From assembly GCA_963575675.1 (NCBI GenBank), contig CAUYUA010000263.1:1-16871 (forward strand): a DNA stretch of 16,871 nt. The letters are read 5' to 3'. The first letter of the stretch is position 1. Each line of letters opens with the position of its first letter. Both the position numbers and the translations under genes were made by a program. Below, one piece after another: positions 15,168 to 16,871 of the stretch. Source of the stretch: CAUYUA01 sp963575675. GTDB lineage: Bacteria > Pseudomonadota > Alphaproteobacteria > Azospirillales > Azospirillaceae. Under the pieces are notes generated by a model. It saw only the letters and a program-made list of their open reading frames with translations. It did no database searches and had not been told where the DNA came from.

Positions 15168-16025
15168 TTATGCGGCATCCTGTATATTTTCTGATATACT
15201 CTGGTATGCTTCATCCGGTGTTTTGTTGTTTAATGCTGCGTGAGGACGGTTGGCGTTATAGAAATTTATCCATTGTCCAATCCCTTTCCTCGCTTCCCCA
15301 CTTGTTTCGAAAGCATTAAGATAGACACATTCATACTTAACAGAACGCCACAGCCTTTCGATGAATACATTATCCATCCACCGACCTTTCCCATCCATTG
15401 ATACAGAAATTCCATCACGAGTCAACACGCTAATAAAACTCAAGCTTGTAAACTGGCTCCCCTGATCCGTGTTGAATATTTCAGGCTTTCGATACTTAAG
15501 AAGCGCCTCTTCAAGAGCATCAATACAGAAGTCAACATCCATCGTATTTGACAATCTCCATGTAAGAACTTTGCGTGTCGCCCAGTCCATTATAGCAACA
15601 AGATAGAGAAAACCTCGTCGCATCGGAATATATGTGATGTCTGCGCACCAAACTTGATTCGGTCGATCAATCTTCAAATCACGAAGCATATATGGAAATA
15701 TCTTGTGCTCCGGATTTGAAAATGTCGTTCTTGGTTTTTGGTAAATTGCAACTAATCCCATTTTCTCCATTAGTCGACGGACGCGCTTGCGTCCAACATT
15801 GTATCCTTTTCGTTGTAAATCAATTACCATTCTTCGATTTCCATAAAATGGTGCAACTAAAAATTGTTCATCAATCCGTCTCATGATTTCTAAATTTTCT
15901 GCTGTTTCTCCAACAGGTTTGTCGTAATAACGAGAGCGACTTATTGAAAGAAGCTCACACTGTTTTATAACCGAAAGACGGTCATGCGTAGGATCGACCA
16001 TTGATTGCCTCCGATCGCCGGTCAT
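15168..16025 (-). CDS. IS3-family transposase OrfB (integrase catalytic domain)
   Basis: A 285-residue protein with the rve/DDE integrase core: Asp129 in QVWCADITYIPM, Asp187 in IFNTDQGSQFTS and Glu223 in DNVFIERLWRSVKYE, exactly the DD(35)E spacing. An HTH-21-type region precedes it (APFYGNRRMVIDLQRKGYNVGRKRVRRLMEKMGL). The start overlaps the OrfA stop by four bases (ATGA). In this family OrfB is made mainly as an OrfAB fusion by -1 frameshifting; TTTTTTAAAG near the end of orfA is a possible slip region. The frame is intact. Confidence 0.95.
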   Translation of the reverse strand: MTGDRRQSMVDPTHDRLSVIKQCELLSISRSRYYDKPVGETAENLEIMRRIDEQFLVAPFYGNRRMVIDLQRKGYNVGRKRVRRLMEKMGLVAIYQKPRTTFSNPEHKIFPYMLRDLKIDRPNQVWCADITYIPMRRGFLYLVAIMDWATRKVLTWRLSNTMDVDFCIDALEEALLKYRKPEIFNTDQGSQFTSLSFISVLTRDGISVSMDGKGRWMDNVFIERLWRSVKYECVYLNAFETSGEARKGIGQWINFYNANRPHAALNNKTPDEAYQSISENIQDAA

Positions 16026-16306
16026 CGACTGGAGGCTTTCTTTAAAAAATCTCGTTCTACTACCAGTTGACCAATCATAGCGTGTAACTTTTCAATCTCT
16101 CCATCTTGTGATGGAGTCGCCGTTTCTCCTTTGCTCGAAAATGTTCTCACCAGTCCATCGATGGCTTGGCGTTTCCAATCGCTGATAAGTGTCTGATGAA
16201 CTCCATGCTTCGACACCAATTGAGCGATTGTTAATTCTCCACGTAACGCTTCAAGCGCTACCTTGGCCTTAAAATCTGCGCTATAACGTTTCCGTTTTCC
16301 GCTCAT
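16022..16306 (-). CDS. IS3-family OrfA (helix-turn-helix DNA-binding protein)
   Basis: A 94-residue protein: MSGKRKRYSADFKAKVALEALRGELTIAQLVSKHGVHQTLISDWKRQ is the HTH_Tnp_1 domain that binds the element ends, followed by a leucine-zipper-like helix (DGEIEKLHAMIGQLVVERDFLKK). AGGAGAG lies five bases before the start codon, supporting ATG 16306. Confidence 0.93.
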   Translation of the reverse strand: MSGKRKRYSADFKAKVALEALRGELTIAQLVSKHGVHQTLISDWKRQAIDGLVRTFSSKGETATPSQDGEIEKLHAMIGQLVVERDFLKKASSR

Positions 16307-16370
16307 CCGAACTCTCCTGAGTGATTCGACCTAAGCTTATCACCCTGTCCGGGATTCCGGGACCACCTCA

Positions 16371-16373
16371 ATG
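16371..16373 (+). repeat. 3-bp target duplication (ATG), right of the IS3 element
   Basis: Matches 15105-15107. Confidence 0.7.
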
Positions 16374-16455
16374 CACCCGATCAATATGAGGCCTTAATTT
16401 GAGATGCCATTCACAAAGAATATCATGATTCTCTATTGTAATCTTTCTGTGTTTT

Positions 16456-16489
16456 ATTGCTCTTGAATTTTTATTGCTCTTGAATTTTT
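16456..16489 (+). repeat. 17-bp tandem duplication
   Basis: ATTGCTCTTGAATTTTT occurs twice in direct succession (16456-16472 and 16473-16489). It makes overlapping minus-strand frames end in the same KIQEQ residues. It looks like recent slippage or a short duplication. Confidence 0.85.
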
Positions 16490-16704
16490 ATGGGTCTTCG
16501 GCGATTCTGGACTGATTTCGTATCCCGAACGGCTGAACAAATGGTGGCGGCAGGAACTCCGACGAACTCGGGTGAGCCTGTTAGGACACACATTATATAT
16601 GTGTCCGCGTGGCGTTTGCGGATTCCGAAAGGTTGATCCCGCCACGAATCGAAATGAAATGCGCCGGTCGTTGGCTTGAGCATGGCCTCGCCGCACCGGC
16701 GCAT
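16471..16704 (-). CDS. Unrecognised small protein
   Basis: A 77-codon frame from ATG 16704, directly after the stop of the next frame in the same register. It contains MLKPTTGAFHFDSWRDQP and ADTYIMCVLTGSPEFVGVPAA, which look like real protein rather than chance sequence; the last part (NRRRPIKIQEQ) runs into the 17-bp duplication and may be an altered tail. I do not recognise a family. It could be one gene with the upstream frame interrupted by the TGA at 16705-16707, or a separate coupled gene. Another overlapping minus frame (16454-16708) reads the same DNA but looks less protein-like. Confidence 0.4.
   Translation of the reverse strand: MRRCGEAMLKPTTGAFHFDSWRDQPFGIRKRHADTYIMCVLTGSPEFVGVPAATICSAVRDTKSVQNRRRPIKIQEQ
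16659..16704. repeat. Inverted repeat ATGCGCCGGT / ACCGGCGCAT
   Basis: Two perfect 10-base arms (16659-16668 and 16695-16704) separated by 26 bases. The right arm contains the candidate start codon of the minus-strand frame at 16704, so the structure could hide that start or could simply be a chance hairpin in coding sequence. Confidence 0.45.
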
Positions 16705-16871
16705 TCAATCACTGATGATTCCTTTGGTTTTGAGATCGAGAATCAAAGCTCGAAGAACTTGCCGCGTCGATTGCAACCTAAAGTTTATGTCATTGACGAC
16801 GTTTCGATCGTACTCGAACCCGACATTTGAGATGTCGTCGGCATTGAAGTCGCCTCGATTGAACCCTGTTC
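16705..16871 (-). CDS. C-terminal end of an unrecognised protein (partial, runs off right edge)
   Basis: An open frame enters from the right edge and ends at the TGA 16705-16707: TGFNRGDFNADDISNVGFEY, then DRNVVNDINFRLQSTRQVLR, then ALILDLKTKGIISD. Helical, evenly charged sequence of this kind suggests a genuine C-terminus. I do not recognise the family, and only about 55 residues are visible. Confidence 0.4.
   Translation of the reverse strand, partial: TGFNRGDFNADDISNVGFEYDRNVVNDINFRLQSTRQVLRALILDLKTKGIISD

Larger units (their letters stand above)
15108..16370 (-). mobile_element. IS3-family insertion sequence (1263 bp)
   Basis: Terminal inverted repeats: the left end starts TGAGGTGGTCCCGGAATCCC and agrees with the reversed right end over 26 bases, then after two mismatches over TGA. 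Both ends have the TG...CA form of the family, and ATG is duplicated on either side. Two overlapping transposase frames fill the element on the minus strand. It lies about 150 bases beyond hsdR and interrupts no recognised gene. Confidence 0.95.

Overview
The window (16.9 kb, mid-range GC) looks like a bacterial chromosomal accessory island. It is probably from a proteobacterium: the left-edge recombinase fragment and the style of the type I restriction genes resemble sequences I know from Alphaproteobacteria. That placement is inference only; there is no rRNA or tRNA to anchor it.

Layout. (1) 1-1353: the C-terminal part of a recombinase-type protein, a bidirectional terminator, then about 0.9 kb without a convincing gene that carries eight same-strand copies of TGCGCAG and a long terminator-like hairpin. 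(2) 1354-2376 (minus): a complete Rpn/PD-(D/E)XK family gene. (3) 2553-2888 (minus): the relic of a diversity-generating retroelement (DGR), namely the last ~59 codons of a DGR-type reverse transcriptase followed directly by an asparagine(AAC)-rich template-repeat-like segment and a GC-rich hairpin. (4) 2885-4195 (plus): an N-terminally truncated N6-adenine methylase fused to an HsdS-like domain, abutting the DGR relic head to head and ending in an intrinsic terminator. (5) 4467-14956 (plus): a type I restriction-modification operon, hsdM ... hsdS ... hsdR, with small modules between its core genes. (6) 15108-16370: an intact-looking IS3-family element with 3-bp target duplication. (7) 16471-16871 (minus): two unrecognised reading frames, one running off the edge.

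How the restriction island works and decays. HsdM (methylase with an added N-terminal winged-helix-like segment) and HsdR (nuclease plus helicase) look complete. Between hsdM and hsdS lie a collapsed HEPN/MNT toxin-antitoxin pair, an intact VapBC pair, the C-terminal end of a second HEPN protein, and an MNT nucleotidyltransferase that reads in frame, without a stop, into hsdS. hsdS is split by an IS256-family element (7924-9331) flanked by the 8-bp duplication CTGATTTT; removing the element and one duplication restores a continuous reading frame. Between hsdS and hsdR are a truncated DUF6978-like frame and a full RhuM-family gene. As it stands the system should lack a functional specificity subunit, so neither modification nor restriction is expected until the element leaves or another HsdS is supplied.

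Most notable points: the DGR relic without a visible full reverse transcriptase, the MNT-HsdS read-through fusion, the restorable insertion in hsdS, and the cluster of TGCGCAG repeats.
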